35,756 nucleotides of DNA from Bacteroidota bacterium (GTDB lineage Bacteria; Bacteroidota; Bacteroidia; Cytophagales; Cyclobacteriaceae). Positions within the stretch are counted from its first letter, which is position 1; each line of letters opens with the position of its first letter. The DNA lies in NCBI GenBank assembly GCA_022567155.1, contig JADFHN010000040.1, positions 1-35,756 of the forward strand, in the 5' to 3' direction. The notes beneath the pieces were generated by a model that did no database searches, had not been told where the DNA came from, and saw nothing but the letters and a program-made list of their open reading frames with translations. This document shows, in pieces, positions 6,972-15,323 of the stretch. The position numbers were made by a program, and so were the translations under genes.

Positions 6972-9113
6972 ATGGCATCAAAGATCATTACAAAGACCAT
7001 CAAATACACTGATGGCAAAGATATTACTATTGAAACCGGAAAACTTGCCAGGCAGGCAGACGGTTCAGTAGTAATCAGGCAGGGAAATACCATGTTGCTG
7101 GCTACGGTGGTTTCGCCGGAAGAAGCCAGGGAAGGGGCAAGTTTTCTGCCTCTTTCCGTAGATTATCAGGAGAAATTTGCTTCATCGGGTAAGATACCCG
7201 GCGGATTTCTTAAGCGAGAAGGCCGGTTATCGGATCACGAAATATTGATATGCCGCCTTGTTGACAGGGCGCTGCGTCCTTTATTTCCTGACGAATATTA
7301 TTCAGATATACAGGTGATGATCTCACTGATCTCTGCTGATGATCAGATTATGCCTGATTCGCTGGCGGCACTGGCAGCTTCTTCAGCGCTGGTAGTTTCT
7401 GACATCCCGTTTGATGGACCAATCTCTGAAGTGCGCGTAGTCAGGGTAGAAAATAAAATGATCGTTAACCCAACACAGGAAGAAAAATCAAAATCTGATC
7501 TGGATATTATCGTAGCAGCCACTATTGATAATATAATGATGGTTGAGGGTGAAATGAAGGAGGTTGAGGAAGAAGTCTTGCTGGAGGCATTGCACATCGC
7601 GCACGAAGCAATAAAAGAACAGTGCAAAGTGCAGATTGAGCTCGCTGAGGAAGTGGGTGTGACCAAGCGCGGGCATACACCACCCTCAGAAGACGAGGCG
7701 CTTGGAAACCAGGTAAGGGATGCCCTTTATGAGAAATTTTATGAAGTATTTAAACGTCACATCATTGTAAAAAGCGAGCGAAGCGCTGTATTGAAGACGC
7801 TTAAAGACGACTACCTGGCCTTATTTGAAGAGGATGAGGAAGCAAATATTGAATTGATAAAAAAATATATAAGAAAAGTTGAAAAGGAGGCCGCACGTAA
7901 CCTGGTGCTGGATACCAAGGTAAGGATGGATGGACGGAAACTCGATGAAATCAGGCCGATCTGGTCGGAAGCAAGCTACCTTCCTTCTCCACATGGTTCC
8001 GCTGTATTTACACGTGGCGAAACACAATCACTTTCTACTGTTACACTGGGCACTAAGCTTGATGAGCAAATTATCGATGGCGCTGTCTTCAGTGGCTCCA
8101 GTAAATTTATACTACATTACAATTTCCCTGCATTTTCTACTGGCGAAGCAAGACCAAACAGAGGTCCGGGCAGGCGTGAGGTGGGCCATGCAAACCTCGC
8201 TTACAGGGCGCTCAAAGCTATTATGCCTGATGAGGAAGAAAATCCGTACACCATACGGATCGTTTCCGACATTCTTGAATCGAACGGGTCATCTTCGATG
8301 GCAACGGTATGTGCAAGTTGCCTGGCACTGATGGACGCTGGTATTCAGATAAGCAAACCTGTTTCGGGGATTGCTATGGGTATGATATCTGAAGGGGGCG
8401 AAAATGGCAGATATGCTATTCTCTCTGACATTCTTGGAGATGAAGATCATCTTGGTGATATGGACTTTAAGATTACGGGTACCGAAAAAGGTATCACGGC
8501 ATGCCAGATGGATATAAAGATTGACGGGTTGTCGTACAAGGTACTTAAAGAAGCCCTTGACCAGGCCAGGAAAGGCCGAATCCATATTCTTAACGAAATG
8601 AAGAAAACGCTGGCCGTGCCAAGAGAGGACCTTAAACCAAATGCACCCAGATGTTCTGTGCTTACTATTGAAAAAGATATGATCGGAGCAGTAATTGGTC
8701 CCGGTGGCAAGGTTGTGCAGGAAATTCAGGCAGATACCGGTGCTACGGTGATCATCGAAGAGGTTGATAATGCGGGAAAAGTATCCATCTTTTCAAGCGA
8801 CAAGAAATCTATGGAAGACGCCCTTAAAAGAATAAAATCCATTGTAGCTGTGCCAGTGGTAGGTGAAGTGTATGATGGAATTGTCAAGTCAGTCGTGCCA
8901 TTTGGCGCCTTTGTAGAATTTATGCCGGGCAAAGAAGCCCTGCTGCATATTTCTGAAATTAAATGGGAGCGCATTGAGAAAATTGACGGTGTGCTTGAAG
9001 TAGGCGAAGAGATAAAAGTAAAACTTATTGGAATTGATAATAAATCAGGTAAACTAAGGCTTTCACGAAAAGTATTGCTACCCAGACCAGAAAAAAGTCG
9101 GACGGCACGTTAA
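6972..9113 (+). CDS. pnp: Polyribonucleotide nucleotidyltransferase (PNPase)
   Basis: A 713-residue protein of full family length. Order: first RNase PH-like domain (about 15-145, with [21 protein letters not shown] and [23 protein letters not shown]), helical linker, second catalytic RNase PH domain (about 315-545, with [23 protein letters not shown] and the catalytic-region [16 protein letters not shown]), KH domain (about 555-615, with [14 protein letters not shown]) and S1 domain (about 620-690, with [27 protein letters not shown]). It degrades RNA 3' to 5' by phosphorolysis. It has only a short tail after S1, as is usual outside Proteobacteria. Confidence 0.98.
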   Translation: MASKIITKTIKYTDGKDITIETGKLARQADGSVVIRQGNTMLLATVVSPEEAREGASFLPLSVDYQEKFASSGKIPGGFLKREGRLSDHEILICRLVDRALRPLFPDEYYSDIQVMISLISADDQIMPDSLAALAASSALVVSDIPFDGPISEVRVVRVENKMIVNPTQEEKSKSDLDIIVAATIDNIMMVEGEMKEVEEEVLLEALHIAHEAIKEQCKVQIELAEEVGVTKRGHTPPSEDEALGNQVRDALYEKFYEVFKRHIIVKSERSAVLKTLKDDYLALFEEDEEANIELIKKYIRKVEKEAARNLVLDTKVRMDGRKLDEIRPIWSEASYLPSPHGSAVFTRGETQSLSTVTLGTKLDEQIIDGAVFSGSSKFILHYNFPAFSTGEARPNRGPGRREVGHANLAYRALKAIMPDEEENPYTIRIVSDILESNGSSSMATVCASCLALMDAGIQISKPVSGIAMGMISEGGENGRYAILSDILGDEDHLGDMDFKITGTEKGITACQMDIKIDGLSYKVLKEALDQARKGRIHILNEMKKTLAVPREDLKPNAPRCSVLTIEKDMIGAVIGPGGKVVQEIQADTGATVIIEEVDNAGKVSIFSSDKKSMEDALKRIKSIVAVPVVGEVYDGIVKSVVPFGAFVEFMPGKEALLHISEIKWERIEKIDGVLEVGEEIKVKLIGIDNKSGKLRLSRKVLLPRPEKSRTAR

Positions 9114-9135
9114 TTTCTCGTCTTTTACAATATAT

Positions 9136-9197
9136 TTGTTCGGACAAAAGAATTTTTAAGGTAATTTTAGTTAAAATTATTCCATAAAACCGAACAA
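9136..9197 (+). other. Nested palindromes in the rpoD leader
   Basis: TTGTTCGG (9136-9143) pairs with CCGAACAA (9190-9197), enclosing a second perfect stem TAATTTTA (9162-9169)/TAAAATTA (9172-9179). A TATATTTG -7-like element lies at 9131-9138, overlapping the left arm. There is no T tract after the right arm, so it is not a standard terminator for pnp. It may be a structured 5' leader or operator for rpoD. Confidence 0.4.
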
Positions 9198-9243
9198 TTA
9201 TCTGCGCTAAGCGGCTTAATTTTTTTTAGGATTGTAATATTGA

Positions 9244-10107
9244 ATGAGACAGCTTAAGATCAGTAAACAGATCACCAACCGTGAAAGCCAGTCACTCGAC
9301 AAATATTTACAAGAAATTGGAAAAGTTGATCTGCTTACCCCTGATGAAGAAGTCGATTTAGCCAAAAAAATCAGAGAAGGTGATCAGCTGGCACTCGAGA
9401 AACTAACCAAAGCCAATCTGCGGTTTGTTGTTTCGGTTGCCAAACAATATCAGAATCAAGGCCTTACACTTGGCGATCTTATAAATGAAGGAAATCTTGG
9501 ATTAATAAAAGCGGCACAGCGGTTTGATGAAACGCGCGGCTTTAAGTTCATCTCTTATGCTGTGTGGTGGATCCGGCAATCCATTCTACAGGCATTGGCC
9601 GAACAATCACGGATTGTACGACTTCCACTCAATCGCGTTGGATCACTCAACAAAATTTCCAAAACCTTTTCGGAACTTGAGCAAAGATTTGAGCGTGAGC
9701 CGTCGCCTGATGAACTTGCCGAAGTATTAAAAGTTACTACTTCCGAGGTGGTTGATACTATGAAAATCTCGGGTCGTCATATTTCGATGGATGCGCCGTT
9801 TGTGCAGGGTGAGGAAAACAGCTTGCTTGATGTGCTTGAAAATAACAATGAACAAAAACCCGATTCCGGACTGATGAATGATTCTTTGCGCCGGGAGGTG
9901 CAACGGGCATTGAGAACGCTTACACAGCGAGAAGCGGATGTGATTTCACTTTATTTTGGTCTGAACGGCGAACATTCAATGACTCTGGAAGAAATCGGCG
10001 AAAGGTTCAATCTTACGAGGGAACGTGTACGGCAAATTAAAGAAAAAGCCATACGAAGGTTGAGACATACATCAAGGAGCAAAACATTGAAACCATATCT
10101 GGGGTAG
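9244..10107 (+). CDS. rpoD: Primary RNA polymerase sigma factor (RpoD/SigA)
   Basis: A 287-residue sigma-70 protein. Visible parts are region 1.2 ([25 protein letters not shown]), region 2 ([54 protein letters not shown]), region 3 (about 140-190) and region 4.2 ([21 protein letters not shown]). Region 1.1 is missing, which is normal for the Bacteroidetes primary sigma. This sigma reads the TTTG/TAnnTTTG promoters proposed elsewhere in the window. It lies downstream of pnp with a 130-base structured spacer and ends in a strong terminator. Confidence 0.97.
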   Translation: MRQLKISKQITNRESQSLDKYLQEIGKVDLLTPDEEVDLAKKIREGDQLALEKLTKANLRFVVSVAKQYQNQGLTLGDLINEGNLGLIKAAQRFDETRGFKFISYAVWWIRQSILQALAEQSRIVRLPLNRVGSLNKISKTFSELEQRFEREPSPDELAEVLKVTTSEVVDTMKISGRHISMDAPFVQGEENSLLDVLENNNEQKPDSGLMNDSLRREVQRALRTLTQREADVISLYFGLNGEHSMTLEEIGERFNLTRERVRQIKEKAIRRLRHTSRSKTLKPYLG

Positions 10108-10126
10108 AGTTGTTACTAGCATAGAT

Positions 10127-10153
10127 AAAAAGGTCTCAATTTGAGACCTTTTT
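10127..10153 (+). terminator. Intrinsic terminator after rpoD
   Basis: A perfect 12-bp stem AAAAAGGTCTCA (10127-10138)/TGAGACCTTTTT (10142-10153) with a 3-base loop and a T run in the right arm. With A and T runs on both sides it could work in either direction. Confidence 0.85.
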
Positions 10154-10209
10154 ATTACATATTGCTATTGTAATTTTACAAGTCTTTTTGGAACACAATA
10201 AAATTTTGA

Positions 10210-11172
10210 ATGAATATTAAAATGACAAATGAAAAAGTAAAGGTGCTGATTATCGGATCAGGACCTGCAGGATATACGGCAGCCATTTATGCAGCAAGAG
10301 CAAATCTGAACCCGGTATTATACACGGGAGGTGAACCCGGAGGCCAGTTGACTACTACCAATGATGTAGAAAATTTTCCTGGCTATCCGGAAGGAATCAA
10401 CGGGCCGGCAATGATGATGGATATGCAAAAGCAGGCCGAAAGGTTTGGTACGGAAGTCCGGTTTGGCGTAGCCACATCAGTGGATTTTTCCGGTTATCCG
10501 CATAAAGTGATTATTGATGAAAAGCATGAAATTATAGCTGAGGCTGTAATTATTGCCACAGGTGCTACTGCACAATATCTTGGACTGGAGTCTGAAAAAA
10601 AATTAAGTGGTAAAGGTGTGTCGGCATGTGCTGTGTGTGACGGCTATTTTTTTAGAGAGATGGAAGTGGCGTTGGTAGGCGGCGGAGATGCTGCCGCTGA
10701 AGAGGCAACCCATCTTGCAAATCTGTGCCCTGTTGTACATATGATAGTAAGACGCGATGAATTGCGGGCATCCAAAATCATGCAGGACCGTGTTTTTAAA
10801 ACTAAAAACATCAAAATACACTGGAATACTGAAGTATTGGAAGTTCTTGGAAATGAGGAGGTAGAAGGAATAAAAATTATTAACAACAAAACTCAGGAGA
10901 TCTCCGAGGTACCTGTAAAAGGTTTTTTTCTTGCGATAGGTCATAAACCTAGTACGAAAATTTTTAAAGAACAGCTGGAGCTTGACGAAACCGAATATAT
11001 AATTGTTGAAAATGGAACATCCAGAACCAATATTGAAGGCGTGTTTGCAACCGGAGATGCTGCTGATAAAGTGTACAGGCAGGCGGTAACTGCTGCAGGA
11101 ACAGGCTGCATGGGCGCTTTAGATGCCGAGAAATTTCTGGCTTCCAAAGAACTTGAAGAGGTGGTGGAATAA
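10210..11172 (+). CDS. trxB: Thioredoxin-disulfide reductase
   Basis: A 320-residue flavoprotein of standard length. FAD-binding GSGPAG is at about residues 17-22, GGEPGGQLTTT at 47-57, the redox-active CAVC at 140-143 followed by DG, the NADPH site GGGDAAAEEA at about 157-166, and the second FAD motif GVFATGDAAD near 277-286. It uses NADPH to reduce thioredoxin in the cytoplasm. The next gene, 194 bases away, is bshB1, so two thiol-redox genes are neighbours, though a repeat-like spacer separates them. Confidence 0.96.
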   Translation: MNIKMTNEKVKVLIIGSGPAGYTAAIYAARANLNPVLYTGGEPGGQLTTTNDVENFPGYPEGINGPAMMMDMQKQAERFGTEVRFGVATSVDFSGYPHKVIIDEKHEIIAEAVIIATGATAQYLGLESEKKLSGKGVSACAVCDGYFFREMEVALVGGGDAAAEEATHLANLCPVVHMIVRRDELRASKIMQDRVFKTKNIKIHWNTEVLEVLGNEEVEGIKIINNKTQEISEVPVKGFFLAIGHKPSTKIFKEQLELDETEYIIVENGTSRTNIEGVFATGDAADKVYRQAVTAAGTGCMGALDAEKFLASKELEEVVE

Positions 11173-11193
11173 TTGTAAAGGAAACTATCCACG

Positions 11194-11339
11194 GGTTGTT
11201 TCAAGGGGACGGCATTGTTAATAAGCAAAAAAAATCGCATTTCAGGTTCCAAACCTGATGAGTTTAATTACAATTCTTACCGGCACCAAGTTATGGCCGG
11301 CAATTTGTGTTGCTTGTACCTTACCCTTTTGAAACAACC
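11194..11339. repeat. 146-bp element with 11-bp terminal inverted repeats
   Basis: GGTTGTTTCAA (11194-11204) and TTGAAACAACC (11329-11339) are perfect inverted repeats bounding the trxB-bshB1 spacer. Inside are two more hairpins: TCAGGTT/AACCTGA (11242-11248, 11252-11258) and CCGGC/GCCGG (11280-11284, 11296-11300). An A8 tract precedes the first. It has no ORF of note. It resembles a miniature inverted-repeat element or a structured RNA. Confidence 0.45.
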
Positions 11340-11365
11340 ATTTATTACTTTTTGACAATACGATT

Positions 11366-12082
11366 ATGAAACTTAATATACTTGCCTTTGCCGCCCATCC
11401 TGATGATGCTGAACTGGGTTGTGCCGGCACACTTGCATTGCACATAGCCAGTGGCTTTAAAGTTGGTGTGGTTGACCTTACACGTGGTGAGTTGGGCACA
11501 AGGGGATCTTCAGAAGTAAGACTTCAGGAGGCACAGGATGCCAGTAAAATTCTCGGACTGGCAGTACGGGAAAATCTGGGGATGGCTGATGGGTTTTTTG
11601 AAGATAACCGGGAAAACCAGTTGAAAATCATTAAGGCAATACGAACTTACCGGCCCGATATCATAATTGGTACGGCTATAAATGACAGGCATCCTGATCA
11701 TGAAAGGGCTGCTGCAGTATTAAAAACTGCCTGGTTTCTGGCCGGATTGCAACGGATAAAAACTACTGTAAACGGTAAAGAACAGCAGGCATACAGGCCG
11801 GGAGCATTTTACCATTATATCCAGAGTTTGTATATCCAACCTGATTTTATTGTAGATATAAGTGAATACTGGGATATTAAAATCGAAGCAATAAGAGCTT
11901 TTAAATCCCAATTTTATAATCCGGATAGCAAAGAACCGGAAACATTTATTTCCAGCCCCGGATTTTTGCCGGCACTTGAAGCCAGAGCACGGGAATTTGG
12001 TTACTCCATCGATGCAAAATACGGTGAAGGATTTACTACAATAAGAAATATAGGTGTCAGGTCATTATATGATCTGAGATAA
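11366..12082 (+). CDS. bshB1: Bacillithiol biosynthesis deacetylase BshB1
   Basis: A 238-residue PIG-L/LmbE-family enzyme. The zinc site motifs are present: AAHPDDAELGCAG at residues 9-21 and NDRHPDHERA near 109-118, with DLTRGELGTRGS between, which is typical of the BshB1 subgroup. The C-terminus also fits (KIEAIRAFKSQFYNP, ARAREFGYSIDAKYGEGF). It removes acetate from GlcNAc-malate to give GlcN-malate, the step before cysteine addition in bacillithiol synthesis. It is convergent with the glycosyltransferase gene, with a 12-base gap. Confidence 0.93.
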   Translation: MKLNILAFAAHPDDAELGCAGTLALHIASGFKVGVVDLTRGELGTRGSSEVRLQEAQDASKILGLAVRENLGMADGFFEDNRENQLKIIKAIRTYRPDIIIGTAINDRHPDHERAAAVLKTAWFLAGLQRIKTTVNGKEQQAYRPGAFYHYIQSLYIQPDFIVDISEYWDIKIEAIRAFKSQFYNPDSKEPETFISSPGFLPALEARAREFGYSIDAKYGEGFTTIRNIGVRSLYDLR

Positions 12083-12094
12083 CGGCAACCGGCT

Positions 12095-13354
12095 CTAGGT
12101 ATGATCAGGGTATTTGTCAATTTCACGATATTCGCAAAGCAGGCTAAAGCTGTTGGAAAATTCCCCTTCAATGCCGTAACGCTCTTTTAACAACCATTCG
12201 GCAGCTTCTGTAACAGGTAGATCGGGGTGATACTGACTGCGACTGAAATGCAGGTATTTCATAACTCTGAATGCATCGAAATACTGGTAAAATCTTTTTA
12301 AAAATGTGGTGCGGAAAGCAGTGTTAGCCCTTATCTCTGCCAATTTATTTTTAAAACTATTATTTCTCAGAAAATGACCTACCGAATCGGGTAATTTGTT
12401 TAGCAATTCATCTGTATCGCCCTCATATAATTTATTCGTTATTCCTGTCAGGCATTTTAAATCAGAAAAAGAAGCAGGATTGTAGGTTAGCAGGCTTTCT
12501 GATTTATGTTTTATCCAGTCCGACAGCGCTTTTCCGGTACCGAACGGCACACGGTCAGAAATTCTGGGTGACGGATACACTGTCGTGGTTTTCAGGTCCA
12601 TAAAATTTCCGAATGCAATGATTTTATTCAGGAAGTAGAAATCTTCTCCCGCTTTACGTTTATTCATTCCGCCCTGTTTCATATACGCGTCTGACCGCAC
12701 GGCCATACATGATCCGATCGTTTGGTGGACGTGTTGAAAACCGGCATATTTCCGGGCATTACTAAAGTATCTCAGATGCAGTTCGTATTGAATAATACCT
12801 TCACGAATGTTGTCCTCAATTTCGTTGCTTACGGGGTGTTCGAAATAAACGGATATTCCCGGGCATTCCGGATTATTTTTAAAATGCCGCTCGATTTCTA
12901 CCAGGTAATTGTTCTGGCATGTGCTGTCGGCATCGAATCCAGCTATTATTCCAACCTGATGATTGCCCTGGTATTCAAATCTTCTTACCGCTTCATCCAT
13001 TCCGATTTTACGTGCCAAACCTACACCGTGATGTTTTTTGTCTATGTTTTTTACATACAAAATATGAAATCGAAGCGATTCGGTATTGTGGTCTAAAGCA
13101 CACTCCCGTGCCTGTTGGAAGGATGCTTCGTTTACTGTCTGAATTTCGGAGTTACAGCCTGCAGGTTCGTTGATCACTACGATAATCTCCGTATTACAGG
13201 CAGGTCTCTCACATGCTGAAAGGCTGATCAGCGTATCTCTCAGATGGGCTTCTTTATAAGACGGGATAACTATAATTAATCCCGTATTGTCAGCCGGTGG
13301 TGCCGGGATGAGCGTTTCAGGCAAGGCATATCTTTCGAGGTAGATATTTGACAT
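12095..13354 (-). CDS. Glycosyltransferase family 2-like protein
   Basis: A 419-residue soluble protein. The N-terminal GT-A fold is seen in GLIIVIPSYKEAHLRDTLISL (about residues 25-45), the HHGVGLARKIGMDEAV stretch, and a DAD metal/nucleotide-sugar motif in AGFDADSTCQNNYL (about 140-153). Downstream is GEDFYFLNKI (about 238-247), like the ED motif of family-2 enzymes. No transmembrane segment is seen. The donor and acceptor are unknown. It starts 6 bases after the pdxH stop, so the two are probably cotranscribed. Confidence 0.72.
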   Translation of the reverse strand: MSNIYLERYALPETLIPAPPADNTGLIIVIPSYKEAHLRDTLISLSACERPACNTEIIVVINEPAGCNSEIQTVNEASFQQARECALDHNTESLRFHILYVKNIDKKHHGVGLARKIGMDEAVRRFEYQGNHQVGIIAGFDADSTCQNNYLVEIERHFKNNPECPGISVYFEHPVSNEIEDNIREGIIQYELHLRYFSNARKYAGFQHVHQTIGSCMAVRSDAYMKQGGMNKRKAGEDFYFLNKIIAFGNFMDLKTTTVYPSPRISDRVPFGTGKALSDWIKHKSESLLTYNPASFSDLKCLTGITNKLYEGDTDELLNKLPDSVGHFLRNNSFKNKLAEIRANTAFRTTFLKRFYQYFDAFRVMKYLHFSRSQYHPDLPVTEAAEWLLKERYGIEGEFSNSFSLLCEYREIDKYPDHT

Positions 13355-13360
13355 ACAATT

Positions 13361-14005
13361 TTATGGGGCAAGCCTTTCAATTTTCCAGCTACCATCATTC
13401 TGAAGGGTATAGTAAATCCTGTCGTGGAGCCGTTCGGGCTGTCCCTGCCAATACTCAAACGATGATGGAATAATGCGAAGGCCACCCCAGTAATCGGGCA
13501 ACGGCACCTTTCCGTGCCTGAATTTTTCTTTCATTTCCTTCAGTTTCATTTCAAGAATACTCCTTGATGAGATAACAGTACTCTGACGCGAAACCCATGA
13601 ACTGAGTTTGCTGCCGAAAGGTCTGGAAAGGAAATATTTAAACGATTCCATCTTTGAAACTCTTTCAACGGTTCCCTGGATGATCAACTGCCGGCTGAGT
13701 TTGAACCAGGGAAATAATATGACCAGACGGGGGTTTTCTTCAAGTTCTTTTACCTTCCTGCTTTCATAATTGGTATAAAACACAAATCCTCTATCATCGT
13801 ATGCCTTCAGCAATACGGTTCGCGAACTGGGCATTCCATTTTGATCCACCGTGGAAAGAATCATAGCATTCGGATCGTATATATCAGAGTGAAGCGCATC
13901 CTTAAACCATACTTTAAACTGTTTGAATGGCGAAGGATCGACATTGGATATATCAAGATATTCTCCTTTATATTCGCTCCTTAATTTATCAACCTTTATA
14001 TTCAT
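13361..14005 (-). CDS. pdxH: Pyridoxamine 5'-phosphate oxidase
   Basis: A 214-residue FMN enzyme, standard length. Signatures include AMILSTVDQNGMPSSRTVLLKAYD (about 43-66), FVFYTNYESRKVKELEENP, the WVSRQSTVISSR substrate-phosphate stretch, PDYWGGLRIIP and the family ending ERLHDRIYY...WKIERLAP. It oxidises pyridoxine or pyridoxamine phosphate to pyridoxal phosphate. It is divergent from miaE and yqgE across a 98-base gap; pdxH close to yqgE is a common Bacteroidetes arrangement. Confidence 0.96.
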   Translation of the reverse strand: MNIKVDKLRSEYKGEYLDISNVDPSPFKQFKVWFKDALHSDIYDPNAMILSTVDQNGMPSSRTVLLKAYDDRGFVFYTNYESRKVKELEENPRLVILFPWFKLSRQLIIQGTVERVSKMESFKYFLSRPFGSKLSSWVSRQSTVISSRSILEMKLKEMKEKFRHGKVPLPDYWGGLRIIPSSFEYWQGQPERLHDRIYYTLQNDGSWKIERLAP

Positions 14006-14103
14006 AAATTACATTGTATTTGGGTTGTAAAGGTAGAAGTAAATTACTTTTTCGGATTACTGTATATAAAATCTTTTAGAAAAGGTTCTGCTGATCTTTA
14101 AAT

Positions 14104-14688
14104 ATGAAACTAAGTATTGATTTACGGGTAAATAGTCCTGCACAATGGGTGGATGCTGTGATGAACGATTTTAATACTTTTTTGCAGGACCATGCAAACT
14201 GCGAAAGAAAAGCATCTGCTATGGCCATGAGTTTTGTGGCAAAGTATCCGAACCGGATGGAAATCATACCGGAACTGATTGAAACGGCATTGGAAGAAAT
14301 GGAACATTTCAGAGATGTATATGCCATTATGGAGAAGAGAGGTGTATTGTTGCCTCATGAAATCGGTCAGGATCATTATGTGAAACAACTACTGGATTTT
14401 TGCCGTTCAGGTAGGGAAGAACGTTTTCTGGACAGGCTGTTGCTGGCATCGGTAATTGAGTGCAGGGGAGCTGAGCGCTTTAAGTTGGTAGCCCAGGCCC
14501 TCGAAGATGAAGCACTGAAACAGTTTTATAAGCGACTCTGGACATCGGAAGCCAGGCACGGGAACATTTTTGTAAAGATGGCACTTAATTACTTTAGTAA
14601 GGATGAAATATATGTGCGATTAAATGAATTGAATGAAATTGAAGCAGATGTATTAATTTCATTACCAATTAAAGCAGCATTGCATTAA
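14104..14688 (+). CDS. miaE: tRNA-(ms2io6A)-hydroxylase
   Basis: A 194-residue ferritin-like di-iron protein. The iron ligands sit in expected helices: CERKASAMAMSF (about 38-49), ETALEEMEHFRDV (about 60-72), IECRGAERFKLV (about 120-131) and SEARHGNIFVKM (about 147-158). MiaE hydroxylates the isopentenyl group of the modified adenosine 37 in tRNAs reading UNN codons. yqgE starts 5 bases after its stop, so they form an operon. Confidence 0.9.
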   Translation: MKLSIDLRVNSPAQWVDAVMNDFNTFLQDHANCERKASAMAMSFVAKYPNRMEIIPELIETALEEMEHFRDVYAIMEKRGVLLPHEIGQDHYVKQLLDFCRSGREERFLDRLLLASVIECRGAERFKLVAQALEDEALKQFYKRLWTSEARHGNIFVKMALNYFSKDEIYVRLNELNEIEADVLISLPIKAALH

Positions 14689-14693
14689 TAACC

Positions 14694-15278
14694 ATGGAAG
14701 AAATTTATTTTAAATTCAGAAACAGGATTGAACCTCATAAAGGATGCCTGTTAATTTCGGAGCCTTATCTTCCTGATCCGAATTTTAAACGGACGGTTAT
14801 ATTGCTGTGTGAGCATAATGATGACGGTACTTTTGGCTTTGTTCTCAACAGACCTTCAAAAGTAAAACTCGATGAGATTGCGGAAATTGATCAATCATTT
14901 AGAAGCCGGGTGTACATCGGAGGTCCCGTGCAACAGGATATGCTTCATTTTTTACATACAGCATCAAACTATCTTGACAGTGGCACAGAAGTATTTGAAG
15001 GGTTGTACTGGGGTGGTGATTTCGATTACCTGACATCACTTATTGATACACATCAGATTGTTTCGAAGGATTTCAGATTTTTTATCGGATATTCAGGGTG
15101 GGGCCCGGGGCAGCTTGAACTGGAAATAGAAGAGAACAGCTGGATCGTTTCTAAGGGTTTGCCAGGCAATAAAATATTACGAACTCCGGCGAATAAATTA
15201 TGGGAACTTATTCTTAAACACATGGGAGGGAGGTTTGAAATGTATTCTAAGTATCCTCCGGACCCCCGGTTAAACTGA
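14694..15278 (+). CDS. YqgE/AlgH family protein
   Basis: A 194-residue protein of normal family length. Family features: PHKGCLLISEPYLPDPNFKR near residues 14-33, CEHNDDGTFGFVLNRPS at about 40-56, VYIGGPVQQDMLHFLH near 79-94, and FFIGYSGWGPGQLELEIEENSW near 130-151. The fold is known but the biochemical role is not settled; a transcriptional-regulator role was proposed for AlgH. It lies in the miaE-yqgE-DUF349 run, with 45 bases to the preferred start of the next gene. Confidence 0.93.
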   Translation: MEEIYFKFRNRIEPHKGCLLISEPYLPDPNFKRTVILLCEHNDDGTFGFVLNRPSKVKLDEIAEIDQSFRSRVYIGGPVQQDMLHFLHTASNYLDSGTEVFEGLYWGGDFDYLTSLIDTHQIVSKDFRFFIGYSGWGPGQLELEIEENSWIVSKGLPGNKILRTPANKLWELILKHMGGRFEMYSKYPPDPRLN

Positions 15279-15323
15279 TATTTGTTAATTTTACAAGATA
15301 ATTTACAGGATTTACTTAGCATA

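Noticed and set aside
7930-8331. 133-codon plus-strand frame inside pnp
   Set aside because: It overlaps the certain pnp frame and has no recognisable product.
11242-11258. TCAGGTT/AACCTGA hairpin as the trxB terminator
   Set aside because: No T tract follows on the plus strand; the A8 tract lies upstream, so it would at best work leftward and even there is spaced poorly.
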